Assembly (NCBI GenBank): GCA_910585415.1
Contig: CAJUDT010000099.1
Location: forward strand, 1 to 7,850
DNA length: 7,850 nt
Direction of reading: 5' to 3'
DNA from: an uncultured Flavonifractor sp.
GTDB taxonomy: Bacteria; Bacillota; Clostridia; Oscillospirales; Oscillospiraceae
Numbering within the stretch: position 1 is the stretch's first letter; each line of letters opens with the position of its first letter. This document shows, one piece after another, positions 1 to 6,648 of this stretch. The notes beneath the pieces are model-generated. The model was given only the letters and a program-made list of their open reading frames with translations. It was not told where the DNA came from and did no database searches. The position numbers and the translations under genes are program-made.

Positions 1-95
1 GCACCACCGGCACCTGCGCCATGCACCAGCGCCAGCTGACTGAGGCCATCAAGCGCGCCCGTCAGATTGCGCTGCTGCCCTTTGTCACCGACTAA
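1..95 (+). CDS. rpsR: 30S ribosomal protein S18, C-terminal fragment (5' end outside window)
   Basis: The third frame is open from the window edge to a TAA at 93-95 and encodes the last 30 residues of S18. The diagnostic tail is visible: MHQRQLTEAIKRARQIALLP followed by FVTD. S18 is a small basic protein of the 30S platform that binds next to S6. In most Firmicutes rpsR is the last gene of rpsF-ssb-rpsR, which fits the strong terminator only 6 bp after the stop. The start and most of the protein lie upstream of the window. The identification rests on the very conserved KRARQIALLPF motif. Nothing suggests damage to the visible part. Confidence 0.95.
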   Translation, partial: TTGTCAMHQRQLTEAIKRARQIALLPFVTD

Positions 96-101
96 ATTGC
101 T

Positions 102-132
102 CCCCCTGGACTGTGGTCCAGGGGGATTTTTT
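102..132 (+). terminator. Rho-independent terminator of rpsR
   Basis: The left arm ccccctggac (102-111) pairs perfectly with gtccaggggg (116-125) around a four-base loop. The 10-bp GC-rich stem is followed by an A and six Ts (127-132). It begins 6 bp after the rpsR stop codon, so it should end the ribosomal operon transcript. Its right arm and T-tract recur at 2226-2246. Confidence 0.93.
112..132 (+). repeat. 21-bp direct repeat, left copy
   Basis: The 21 bases here (loop, right arm and T-tract of the rpsR terminator) are identical to 2226-2246 in the same orientation. The two copies bracket the AT-rich island. Similarity continues weakly for about 12 bases downstream of both copies, suggesting two related intergenic sequences rather than a simple short target duplication. 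Confidence 0.85.
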
Positions 133-160
133 ATGTGCAGTGGCGCAGGACAAACGCGTG

Positions 161-203
161 AAAAATAAAAGACTATACTGGACAGAAAGAATGAGGTATA
201 GTC
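161..203 (-). terminator. AT-rich hairpin with T-rich tail at the end of the transposase remnant
   Basis: gactatac (171-178) and gtatagtc (196-203) are perfect 8-bp inverted repeats with a 17-base loop. Read on the minus strand, the hairpin is followed at once by a T-rich run (161-170, TTTTATTTTT), the layout of an intrinsic terminator. It overlaps the transposase stop codon at 202-204. It could equally be the terminal inverted-repeat region of the former insertion sequence, because IS630 elements carry short terminal repeats close to the end of the transposase gene. The other IS end is not present for comparison. Confidence 0.5.
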
Positions 204-530
204 AACGCGCTTGAAAAGCATCAGAAGTGGCAGAGTGAAAGGAAGAAGAGGAAGCGAGGAAAGATCGCAGATGACGTTTCATCCAAGCCCAGAAATTCTC
301 AATAGGATTCAACTTAGGAGAATACAGCGGCAGAAAAATTAAGCGAACCCCATACTTTTACGCAACATCAATAAGCTGTGCCTTGCGACGGAAGGGGGTG
401 TATATCCATATTCCCGGTATAAGTATGTGTCAATCCCAGTTTCGTCTGCATACGCAATCTGCTCCGCTGGGATTTCCGCAATTTCTTTCTGGCAGACTTT
501 TACCTTTTCAGGGTCCTGTTCCTGGTTCAG
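202..530 (-). pseudogene. IS630-family transposase remnant (C-terminal half, internally deleted)
   Basis: On the minus strand the sequence encodes the start of an IS630/Tc1-type DDE domain, with motif AYADETGIDTYLYREYGY (first catalytic Asp at 444-446). After about position 393 the reading frame changes and continues as FRRKAQLIDVA, a TAA at 358-360, then KYGVRLIFLPLYSPKLNPIE, FWAWMKRHLR and a stop at 202-204. The LNPIE glutamate (298-300) is the third catalytic residue. The block that should carry the second catalytic Asp (a DNASFH-like motif) is missing between these parts, so there is an internal deletion with a frameshift near 391-398 as well as a nonsense codon. The N-terminal helix-turn-helix half is absent. 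At about 520-530 the homology stops and the unrelated coding sequence 508-1773 takes over. The element is dead. Family assignment is from motifs I recognise. The right edge is approximate. Confidence 0.88.
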
Positions 531-1773
531 CATCCTCAAAGCCATCATCGGAAATGGATGCCATTTCAGCAGAGATCTGAGAAATAGCTTCTTCAAGATT
601 AATGCCTCTTTCAATTGCATCTGGTGTAAAAATGCAATCTGAAACCATTTTTGCGATAAACCAAATACCATTCACTTTAACAAGTTCAATTGAATATGAA
701 TTTATTAGTTCTGTGAGCTCATTAAAATTTGACATATGTGTATAATGGAAACTGATATGTTCTTTTGCAGTAAGAGTTGCATAATCATCATAGATTTCAA
801 TATCCGAAAAAGAGTAGGACACATTAAAATTTTCGCGAGTTATACCAGATATTTCCCGATAAAACTTTGTATATTCCGCAAGCGCGTCAATGGTTTCAAG
901 ATCAGTTTTAAGCTCAGATAGCTTATAAAATTCGATAATTTGATTGATTGAATCATCCTGTGAAGAAAAATCTAGCGAAGCTATGGTAAGTGTATCAGTT
1001 TCAGCCGCTTCATATAAATACATTTCTTTTGCTAAAAGAGTGAGAAATTGTTCGGTTGTACTTTTAATGGATGTTTCATCTTCAAGCTCTGCGTTTAGAG
1101 CAACATCTGTGGGAAACGATACAGACTCATTCTGTTCTGCTGTAGCTTTCTGAGCAGCGATATACAAAGATGCTTCCTTAATAGCAACATCCAAGTCTAT
1201 TCCTTGTGCCTTCGCATCCTCACAAAACGAATAATTATCTGAAATATCTACAACATACCAATTCTTGTCCTCTTTTACAAGTTGGACTTCAATCGTGTTA
1301 CAGGAAGCAGTCATATCGTTGTTGAGAGGGTCGTGTGTATAATAAAAGGATTTTGTTTCTAACGCCTTAATTGTTGCTGTATTGTCGTTTATCTCTGGAG
1401 GCTCAAATCTATATCCAACTCGGAAATTTTCGCGGGTAATTCCTTGCTCCTGATAATAAAACTTGTCATAAACAACAACATCTTCTATATATTGTAGCCT
1501 GTTATAAATATCATTTATTGAAAGGGACTCATCTGCAAACACATATTTTTTACCTTCTGGTATTTTTCCTTGAGGGATAGCCGCCAATGTATACATCTCT
1601 AAATCGTTATCTTCGTATAGATAGGTGTTTCGCGCAAGGTTAGACAAAAACGACTCCGTGACACGCTCGATTTCGAGCACATCATTAGATACTTCCTGCT
1701 GCACAAGTGTGGTGGTTGGAACAATACATACAAATAGAGCAATACAAAGCAATATGGTTATAAATTTTTTCAT
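508..1773 (-). CDS. Secreted protein of unknown function with two tandem copies of one domain
   Basis: I do not recognise a named family. The 421-residue product starts with a signal peptide (MKK, then a hydrophobic stretch to about residue 20). Two homologous segments of about 170 residues follow, roughly 34-207 and 235-404. Both contain GITRENF (111-117 and 310-316), a YRF/YSF strand, an I-x-D-x-x-A-T strand, an SF-x-YTH strand (145-147, 344-346), a VK-x(3)-W strand and a final GI-(D/N)-L-x-x-AI helix. The pattern of beta strands ending in a conserved Trp resembles the NTF2-like N-terminal domains of secreted Firmicute proteins that often precede an amidase domain. That is inference and no catalytic domain is present here. 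The start at 1773 is chosen because GGAGG lies 6 bp upstream and the signal peptide begins there. An in-frame ATG at 1836 lacks these. The gene is AT-richer than its neighbours. Its last residues (about AEPGTGP) and its stop overlap the transposase remnant, so the C-terminus is probably truncated. Confidence 0.75.
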   Translation of the reverse strand: MKKFITILLCIALFVCIVPTTTLVQQEVSNDVLEIERVTESFLSNLARNTYLYEDNDLEMYTLAAIPQGKIPEGKKYVFADESLSINDIYNRLQYIEDVVVYDKFYYQEQGITRENFRVGYRFEPPEINDNTATIKALETKSFYYTHDPLNNDMTASCNTIEVQLVKEDKNWYVVDISDNYSFCEDAKAQGIDLDVAIKEASLYIAAQKATAEQNESVSFPTDVALNAELEDETSIKSTTEQFLTLLAKEMYLYEAAETDTLTIASLDFSSQDDSINQIIEFYKLSELKTDLETIDALAEYTKFYREISGITRENFNVSYSFSDIEIYDDYATLTAKEHISFHYTHMSNFNELTELINSYSIELVKVNGIWFIAKMVSDCIFTPDAIERGINLEEAISQISAEMASISDDGFEDAEPGTGP

Positions 1774-1776
1774 TTC

Positions 1777-1783
1777 AACCTCC
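1777..1783 (-). promoter_or_regulatory. Ribosome binding site that fixes the start at 1773
   Basis: Read on the minus strand this is GGAGGTT, with the last G of GGAGG 5-6 bases before the ATG at 1773-1771. No comparable site precedes the in-frame ATGs further upstream, and the residues they would add are not signal-peptide-like. Confidence 0.85.
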
Positions 1784-1809
1784 ATTCTCATTTTGTTCAG
1801 AGTTTCCTG

Positions 1810-1837
1810 GGTGCCGGATGAGCCGGTTTTTTTCACC
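1810..1837 (-). promoter_or_regulatory. Hairpin in the 5' leader of the duplicated-domain gene
   Basis: On the minus strand GGTG (1837-1834), seven As, CCGG, ctcat, CCGG and CACC (1813-1810) can form two stacked 4-bp helices with a seven-A bulge. It lies in the roughly 130-nt leader between the predicted promoter and the ribosome binding site. I could not match the leader to a riboswitch class I know. It may be an unregulated leader structure. Confidence 0.3.
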
Positions 1838-1909
1838 TATCAAGATGGGTCTAACTCAACGCTCAAAAGTGCCAGCAGTGCAGTATGTCCATCCCTCACT
1901 TATGCTATG

Positions 1910-1937
1910 AGTATAACATAACACGGGGAGCAGTCAA
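1910..1937 (-). promoter_or_regulatory. Sigma-A-type promoter for the duplicated-domain gene
   Basis: On the minus strand TTGACT (1937-1932) is followed after 16 bases by TATACT (1915-1910), and the -10 is preceded by TG one base upstream (TGT-TATACT), an extended -10. Transcription would begin near 1903, giving a leader of about 130 nt before the ATG at 1773. This is among the best promoter matches in the window and suggests the gene is or was expressed by its own signal. Confidence 0.75.
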
Positions 1938-2225
1938 GGAATATATTTCTAAACAGGTTGTGTTTTAATGGGCAGAACATGACCCAACCGCTGGCATTGA
2001 ATTATCGCATACAATTCTACCCTGTAGTGAAATCTATTTATATAATATTATGAAGAAATGGGGAAAAGAGGTTTTTCCTATTTATTGGAAATGAGAGGCT
2101 CGATGAATGAAGCCCACAAGACTCAAGAAGCTCACCTACTGCGACGGCCTTTTAACGATATTTTTTCTTTGGCGTATTCCTACCTTATAGTTTGGCATTG
2201 ATAACGCACGACCTGGGGCGGTACT
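1938..2225. other. Gene-free AT-rich stretch with possible coding debris
   Basis: There is no convincing gene on either strand. On the plus strand 1969-2094 reads as 41 codons of protein-like sequence ending in YNIMKKWGKEVFPIYWK and TGA, but it follows a TAA and has no start, so at best it is the 3' tail of a lost gene. Two overlapping ORFs of 32 and 27 codons (2103-2201 and 2107-2190) lack a good ribosome binding site. I found no transposase N-terminal half here. The stretch is most simply eroded insert sequence. Confidence 0.5.
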
Positions 2226-2246
2226 TGTGGTCCAGGGGGATTTTTT
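2212..2246 (+). repeat. Right copy of the 21-bp repeat: terminator right arm and T-tract without a matching left arm
   Basis: Positions 2226-2246 repeat 112-132 exactly. At 112-132 this is the 3' half of a perfect terminator. Here the bases upstream (2212-2225) offer only a 5-bp pairing, cctgg with ccagg, instead of ten. The site therefore looks like half of a terminator whose left arm was replaced or degraded, and it marks the right border of the AT-rich island. It lies about 20 bp before the -35 of the next gene and may retain weak insulating activity. Confidence 0.65.
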
Positions 2247-2268
2247 GCGGGCAATGGGGGAATGGCGG

Positions 2269-2297
2269 TTGAAAATCGGGATAGAATGTGCTACGAT
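2269..2297 (+). promoter_or_regulatory. Sigma-A-type promoter for the stalk-domain protein
   Basis: TTGAAA (2269-2274) is separated by 17 bases from TACGAT (2292-2297), which has a TG one base upstream (TGC-TACGAT, an extended -10). The start of transcription would be near 2304, giving a leader of roughly 44 nt to the ATG at 2348. Confidence 0.7.
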
Positions 2298-2347
2298 AAA
2301 AGCGGTACGGCATGCCAATCAAAGAATTGTAAGGAGGTTTTTGGAAG

Positions 2348-3718
2348 ATGAAGCGTTTCAAACACTGTGGGATGCTGCTGGCGAGCCTGCTGGCGCTGAC
2401 CGCCCTGCTCACGGGAGCCGCTATGGCTGCGGAATCCCCCAACGGCGCCCGTCCGGTGATTTCCGTGCAGCTGAACGGTGAAATGGTCCCCTTTACAGAT
2501 GTAGTGCCCGAGGTCGTGGACCAGCGGACCTTCCTGCCCTTCCGGGCGGTGCTGGAGGCCATGGGGGCCGAGGTGGATTATGATGCCGCCACCTCCACCG
2601 TCACCGCCCAGCGGGACGGCGTCAGCCTCGCTATGACCTTGGGGGAGAAGCAGGCCAGGATTACCGAGAACGGCGCGGTACGCACCCTGGAAATGGACGT
2701 GGCGGCCTACGCCAAAAATAACCGCACCTATGTGCCTGTACGCTTCGCCGCAGAGGCCTTCGGATGCAGTGTGGGCTGGGACCAGTACCAGCAGACGGTG
2801 GTGATTGTGGATGTGGACAGCCTCTTTGGGGACGCCACGTTCACTTTGATGGACCGCCTTGCCGCCTACAGCGCCAAGCATGAGATTCCGAATATGGCCC
2901 TCGCCGGTAAGATGACTCTGGACCTGGAGGACGAGAGCGGCGAGGAGCTGTCCCAGCCCATCCAGGTGAGCGGAACGGCGGAGGGCATTCTGGGCGACAC
3001 GGGGCTTCAAATGACGGCCGAGGCCGACCTGACCAGCCTGCTGGCCCTGGCGCCCGACTACGCCACCAGAACGATGCTGGAACCTCTGCTGAAGGACTTG
3101 AGCATCGAGATTCGGGCGGATTTTGAATCGGAAATGCTCTATTTCAGCGGTCCTATTATGGCCCTGGTGGTCAATGGGGAGAGTGCGGACGCATGGTATT
3201 CCCTGGATTTCGGCGGTATGAGCGCCGAGCTGCTGGAGGCGGTGAACGCTTCCAATCTGAGTCAGCTGGAGGACGCTTCCGTGGGCGAGGCCCTGAAATG
3301 GGCTGTCAAGCAGGTTCCCTTGAGCAGTACCAGCGATTACGCGGTGCTGTCCCAAATGGTGTCGATTTACACGGAGATGCTCAGTGACCAGGCGTTTACC
3401 AAGGAAGGGAATACATATGTAGCCAAGGCCGTGCTGGAGGACTTGGTTCAGATTACAGTCACTCTCACCGAGCAGGGAGAGGACATTGTAGCGATGGACC
3501 TGACCATGGAGGCGTCGATAGATGAGGACGGCACGACGATGGCACTTACCGTGAAGGAGCACGCCGCGCCCGACAAGATGACAATGGATATGGGTATGGA
3601 GATGACCTATGAGGGGAACCATATGAAGTTCCAATTGGATTTCTCCGGTCTGCCCACAGATAAGGTCCCGGAAGTTACCCCGCCCGCAGGCGCTCAAATC
3701 ATTCCAATGGACGAATAA
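2348..3718 (+). CDS. Secreted stalk-domain protein (copper amine oxidase N-terminal-like domain)
   Basis: The 456-residue protein has a classical signal peptide (MKRFK, hydrophobic core to about 22, AMA cleavage site near 27). Residues 37-155 form a copper-amine-oxidase N-terminal-like 'stalk' domain. Its two hallmark repeats are visible: RTFLPFRAVLEAMGAEVDYD (60-79) and RTYVPVRFAAEAFGCSVGWD (126-145). In Firmicutes this domain is a non-enzymatic module of exported, cell-wall-associated proteins. The name does not imply amine oxidase or copper chemistry. Residues about 160-456 are an acidic beta-rich region with many alternating hydrophobic strands (VSGTAEGIL, MDLTMEASI, MKFQLDFSG), resembling lipoprotein-like DUF domains of secreted clostridial proteins. 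I cannot name it. AAGGAGG (2331-2337) precedes the ATG by 10 bases. The gene has its own promoter and terminator and appears monocistronic. GC-rich like the core genes. Function unknown. Confidence 0.9.
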   Translation: MKRFKHCGMLLASLLALTALLTGAAMAAESPNGARPVISVQLNGEMVPFTDVVPEVVDQRTFLPFRAVLEAMGAEVDYDAATSTVTAQRDGVSLAMTLGEKQARITENGAVRTLEMDVAAYAKNNRTYVPVRFAAEAFGCSVGWDQYQQTVVIVDVDSLFGDATFTLMDRLAAYSAKHEIPNMALAGKMTLDLEDESGEELSQPIQVSGTAEGILGDTGLQMTAEADLTSLLALAPDYATRTMLEPLLKDLSIEIRADFESEMLYFSGPIMALVVNGESADAWYSLDFGGMSAELLEAVNASNLSQLEDASVGEALKWAVKQVPLSSTSDYAVLSQMVSIYTEMLSDQAFTKEGNTYVAKAVLEDLVQITVTLTEQGEDIVAMDLTMEASIDEDGTTMALTVKEHAAPDKMTMDMGMEMTYEGNHMKFQLDFSGLPTDKVPEVTPPAGAQIIPMDE

Positions 3719-3723
3719 AACGC

Positions 3724-3753
3724 GCTCCCCACCCGAGGGTGGGGAGCCTTTTT
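3724..3753. terminator. Bidirectional terminator between the convergent stalk gene and uvrA
   Basis: gctccccacc (3724-3733) pairs perfectly with ggtggggagc (3738-3747) around a CGAG loop and is followed by T5 (3749-3753), a strong terminator for the plus-strand gene ending at 3718. On the minus strand the same stem is followed by GCGTTTTATT, so it can also stop transcription coming from uvrA, whose stop is at 3826. No other terminator is visible in the 72 bases between. Confidence 0.92.
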
Positions 3754-3825
3754 ATCGTGGTACGTCACTTCCTTGGTGTACCCGCCGTCAGAGGCAGAAC
3801 AAAAATGCGGCGCAAAAACTTTTGG

Positions 3826-6648
3826 TTATAATACCCGCTTCAAATACTGCCCGGTATAACTCTCGGGACACTCCGCCACCGCCTCCGGCGTGCCGGTGCA
3901 GACGATGTGCCCGCCGCCGTCGCCCCCCTCGGGGCCCAGGTCAATGACATAATCGGCGGTCTTGATAACGTCGAGGTTATGCTCAATGACCACCACGGTA
4001 TTGCCCGCCTCCACCAGCTTCTGCAAGACCTCAATGAGCTTATGCACGTCGGCGGTGTGGAGTCCGGTGGTGGGCTCGTCCAGCACATAAATGGTGGAGC
4101 CGGTGGAGCGCTTGGAAAGCTCCGTAGCCAGCTTGACCCGCTGGGCCTCGCCGCCGGAGAGGGTGGTGGAGGGCTGGCCCAGCTTTACATAAGACAGCCC
4201 CACCTCATACAGTGTGTGGAGCTTGTTGTACAGCCGGGGCAGGTGCTCAAAGAAGGGAAGGGCTTCCTCCACCGTCATGTCCAGCACTTCATAGATGTTC
4301 TTGCCCTTGTACTTGACCTCCAGGGTTTCCCGGTTGTACCGCTTGCCCTTGCACACCTCGCAGGGCACATAGATGTCCGGCAGAAAGTGCATTTCAATCT
4401 TCAGCAGGCCATCCCCCTGGCAGGCCTCGCACCGCCCGCCCCGGACGTTGAAGGAGAACCGCCCGGCGCTGTACCCCCGGCTCTTGGCGTCGGGCGTGGA
4501 GGCGAAGAGCTCTCGAATGTCATTGAACAGCCCCGTATAGGTGGCCGGATTCGACCGGGGCGTGCGCCCAATGGGGGACTGGTCAATGTCGATAATCTTG
4601 TCGAGAAATTCCTCTCCCTCAATGCTGTCGTGCTTTCCGGCCCGGCACTTGGCCCGGTTCAAATCCGCCGCCAGACGCTTGAAGAGGATTTCATTGACCA
4701 GCGAGGACTTCCCGGAGCCGGATACGCCGGTGACACAGGTAAAGGTCCCCAGAGGGATGGACACGTCAACGTGGTCCAGATTGTTTTCCGCCGCCCCCCG
4801 AATGGTGAGCAGCTTCCCGCTGCCGGCCCGCCGCTCCTGGGGCACAGGAATTTTCTTCCGGCCAGAGAGGTAATCCCCGGTAATGGAGCCGGGGGTGTCC
4901 ATGACCTCCTGAGCGGTGCCGTGGGCCACCACCTCTCCACCGTGGACCCCCGCCCCGGGGCCGATGTCTACAATATAGTCCGCCGAGCGCATGGTGTCCT
5001 CGTCGTGCTCCACCACCAACAGGGTATTGCCCAAATCCCGCAGGCGCTTCATGGTGGCCAGGAGCATGTCGTTGTCCCGCTGGTGCAGGCCAATGGAGGG
5101 CTCGTCCAAAATATAGAGCACGCCCATCAGAGAGGACCCGATCTGGGTGGCCAGCCGGATGCGCTGGCTCTCCCCGCCGGAGAGGGTGGCGGCGGCCCGG
5201 CTGAGGGTCAGGTATTGCAGGCCCACCGAGCGCAGAAAGCCCAGCCGCTCCCGAATTTCCTTCAAAATCCGCTCGGCGATCATGAGCTTCTGGGGGGACA
5301 GCTCCAGCCGGTCCACAAATTCCAGGGCGTCCACCACGGATTTCTGACAAAAGGCGTCGATGCTGCTGCCCCCCACCGTGACGGCCAGGGACTCCTTTTT
5401 CAGCCGCCGCCCGCCACAGTCGGGGCAGGGGTGCTCGCTCATGCAGTCCTCCAGCTCCCGGCGCATACCGTCGCTCTGGGTCTCCCGGTAGCGGCGCTCC
5501 AGGTTGTTGACCACGCCCTCAAAGGCCTGATAGAGGGTCCCCTGACCGTTGCTGCGCTCATAGGTGAGCTTGAGCTTTTCCCCCTTGGTGCCGTAGAGGA
5601 TGAGGTCCAGAATCTCCGGCGGCAGGTCCTCAATGGGGGTGTTGAGCTTGAACTTGTACTTTTTTGCCAAAGCGTCAAAGTACATCCGGGAGATGGAGTC
5701 CCCCTTGATGTTGTTCCAGCCGGAGGCGGTGATAGCCCCCTCCAGAATGGAACGCTTGGGGTCGGGGATGATGAGGGCCGGGTCCACCTTCAGCTGCGAG
5801 CCCAGCCCCGCGCAGGTGGGACAGGCCCCATAGGGGTTGTTGAAGGAGAACATCCGGGGGGTGAGCTCTTCAATGGAGATGCCGCAGTCCTCACAGGCGT
5901 AGTTCTGAGAGAAGAGGATGTCCCGGTCCTCCTCCACGATGTTGATGACCACCAGACCCCCCGCCAGGGTGGAGGCCGTCTCCACCGAGTCGGTGAGGCG
6001 GCGGGCGATGTCCTCCCGAATGACCAGCCGGTCCACCACCACCTCCACATCGTGCTTCTTGTTTTTATCCAGCTTGATTTCCTCGGTCAGGTCGTAAATG
6101 GACCCGTCCACCCGCACCCGCACATAGCCGGATCGCCGGGCGTCCTCGAAAATCTTCTGATGCTCCCCCTTCCGGGCCCGGACCACCGGGGAGAGGACCT
6201 GGATGCGGGTGGCCTCCGGGAGGGTGAGCACCTGGTCAATGATCTGGTCAATGGTCTGCTGCTGAATCTCCTTGCCGCAGTGGGGGCAGTGGGGGGTGCC
6301 CACCCGGGCCCACAGGAGGCGGAGATAGTCGTAAATCTCCGTGACCGTGCCCACGGTGGACCGGGGATTTTTGGAGGTGGTCTTTTGGTCGATGGAGATG
6401 GCGGGGGAGAGGCCGTCGATGTAGTCCACGTCGGGCTTCTCCATTTGGCCCAGGAACATCCGGGCATAGGAGGACAGGGACTCCACGTACCGCCGCTGCC
6501 CCTCGGCATAGATGGTGTCAAAGGCCAGGGAGGACTTCCCGGAGCCCGACAGGCCGGTGAGCACCACCAGCTTGTCCCGGGGTATCTCAATGTCGATGTT
6601 TTTCAGGTTGTTCTCCCGCGCGCCTTTGACATAAATATGGTCCAGCAT
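3826..6648 (-). CDS. uvrA: Excinuclease ABC subunit A (UvrA)
   Basis: UvrA is the damage-recognition ATPase of nucleotide excision repair. As a dimer it scans DNA and loads UvrB, after which UvrC makes the incisions. The 940 residues match the usual length. The first ABC module shows Walker A GLSGSGKS (32-39), signature LSGGESQR (489-496) and Walker B YILDEPS (512-518). The second shows GVSGSGKS (641-648), LSGGEAQR (830-837) and YVLDEPT (854-860). Zinc sites are Cys 252, 255, 276, 279 and Cys 740, 743, 763, 766. Two further CxxC pairs (121/124 and 408/411) lie in the inserted domains, as is common outside Proteobacteria. The start is supported by AAAAGGAGG 11 bases upstream. It lies 69 bp downstream of the aldo/keto reductase with no terminator between, so they are probably co-transcribed. 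uvrB is not adjacent in this window. I see no LexA-type box (GAAC-N4-GTTC) just upstream. Intact, very confident. Confidence 0.98.
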   Translation of the reverse strand: MLDHIYVKGARENNLKNIDIEIPRDKLVVLTGLSGSGKSSLAFDTIYAEGQRRYVESLSSYARMFLGQMEKPDVDYIDGLSPAISIDQKTTSKNPRSTVGTVTEIYDYLRLLWARVGTPHCPHCGKEIQQQTIDQIIDQVLTLPEATRIQVLSPVVRARKGEHQKIFEDARRSGYVRVRVDGSIYDLTEEIKLDKNKKHDVEVVVDRLVIREDIARRLTDSVETASTLAGGLVVINIVEEDRDILFSQNYACEDCGISIEELTPRMFSFNNPYGACPTCAGLGSQLKVDPALIIPDPKRSILEGAITASGWNNIKGDSISRMYFDALAKKYKFKLNTPIEDLPPEILDLILYGTKGEKLKLTYERSNGQGTLYQAFEGVVNNLERRYRETQSDGMRRELEDCMSEHPCPDCGGRRLKKESLAVTVGGSSIDAFCQKSVVDALEFVDRLELSPQKLMIAERILKEIRERLGFLRSVGLQYLTLSRAAATLSGGESQRIRLATQIGSSLMGVLYILDEPSIGLHQRDNDMLLATMKRLRDLGNTLLVVEHDEDTMRSADYIVDIGPGAGVHGGEVVAHGTAQEVMDTPGSITGDYLSGRKKIPVPQERRAGSGKLLTIRGAAENNLDHVDVSIPLGTFTCVTGVSGSGKSSLVNEILFKRLAADLNRAKCRAGKHDSIEGEEFLDKIIDIDQSPIGRTPRSNPATYTGLFNDIRELFASTPDAKSRGYSAGRFSFNVRGGRCEACQGDGLLKIEMHFLPDIYVPCEVCKGKRYNRETLEVKYKGKNIYEVLDMTVEEALPFFEHLPRLYNKLHTLYEVGLSYVKLGQPSTTLSGGEAQRVKLATELSKRSTGSTIYVLDEPTTGLHTADVHKLIEVLQKLVEAGNTVVVIEHNLDVIKTADYVIDLGPEGGDGGGHIVCTGTPEAVAECPESYTGQYLKRVL

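Noticed and set aside
339..671. 110-codon minus-strand open frame as an intact gene
   Set aside because: Its first about 48 codons are an out-of-frame reading of the duplicated-domain gene and its end is a frameshifted part of the transposase. Only the middle is genuine IS630 sequence, so it is annotated within the pseudogene.
1814..1833. Plus-strand terminator (CCGG-loop-CCGG plus seven Ts)
   Set aside because: The stem is only 4 bp and no plus-strand gene ends before it; the same bases fit better as a leader hairpin on the minus strand.
1774..1836. Earlier in-frame start at 1836 for the duplicated-domain gene
   Set aside because: It would place 21 polar residues ahead of a perfect signal peptide and has no ribosome binding site, while 1773 has GGAGG at ideal spacing.
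2103..2201. Small overlapping ORFs of 32 and 27 codons in the gene-free stretch
   Set aside because: They have no clear ribosome binding site, no recognisable motif, and a length expected by chance in this sequence.
1838..2225. Search for the missing N-terminal half or the other end of the IS630 element beyond the unknown gene
   Set aside because: Reading the minus-strand frames showed no helix-turn-helix-like sequence, and no good copy of the gactatac/gtatagtc repeat was seen, so the gene is not simply inserted inside one IS copy.
2291..3697. 468-codon open frame on the minus strand opposite the stalk-domain gene
   Set aside because: Its composition (His, Gly, Gln and Arg rich) is that of an antisense shadow, there is no good ribosome binding site, and the plus-strand gene has signal peptide, domain, promoter and terminator.
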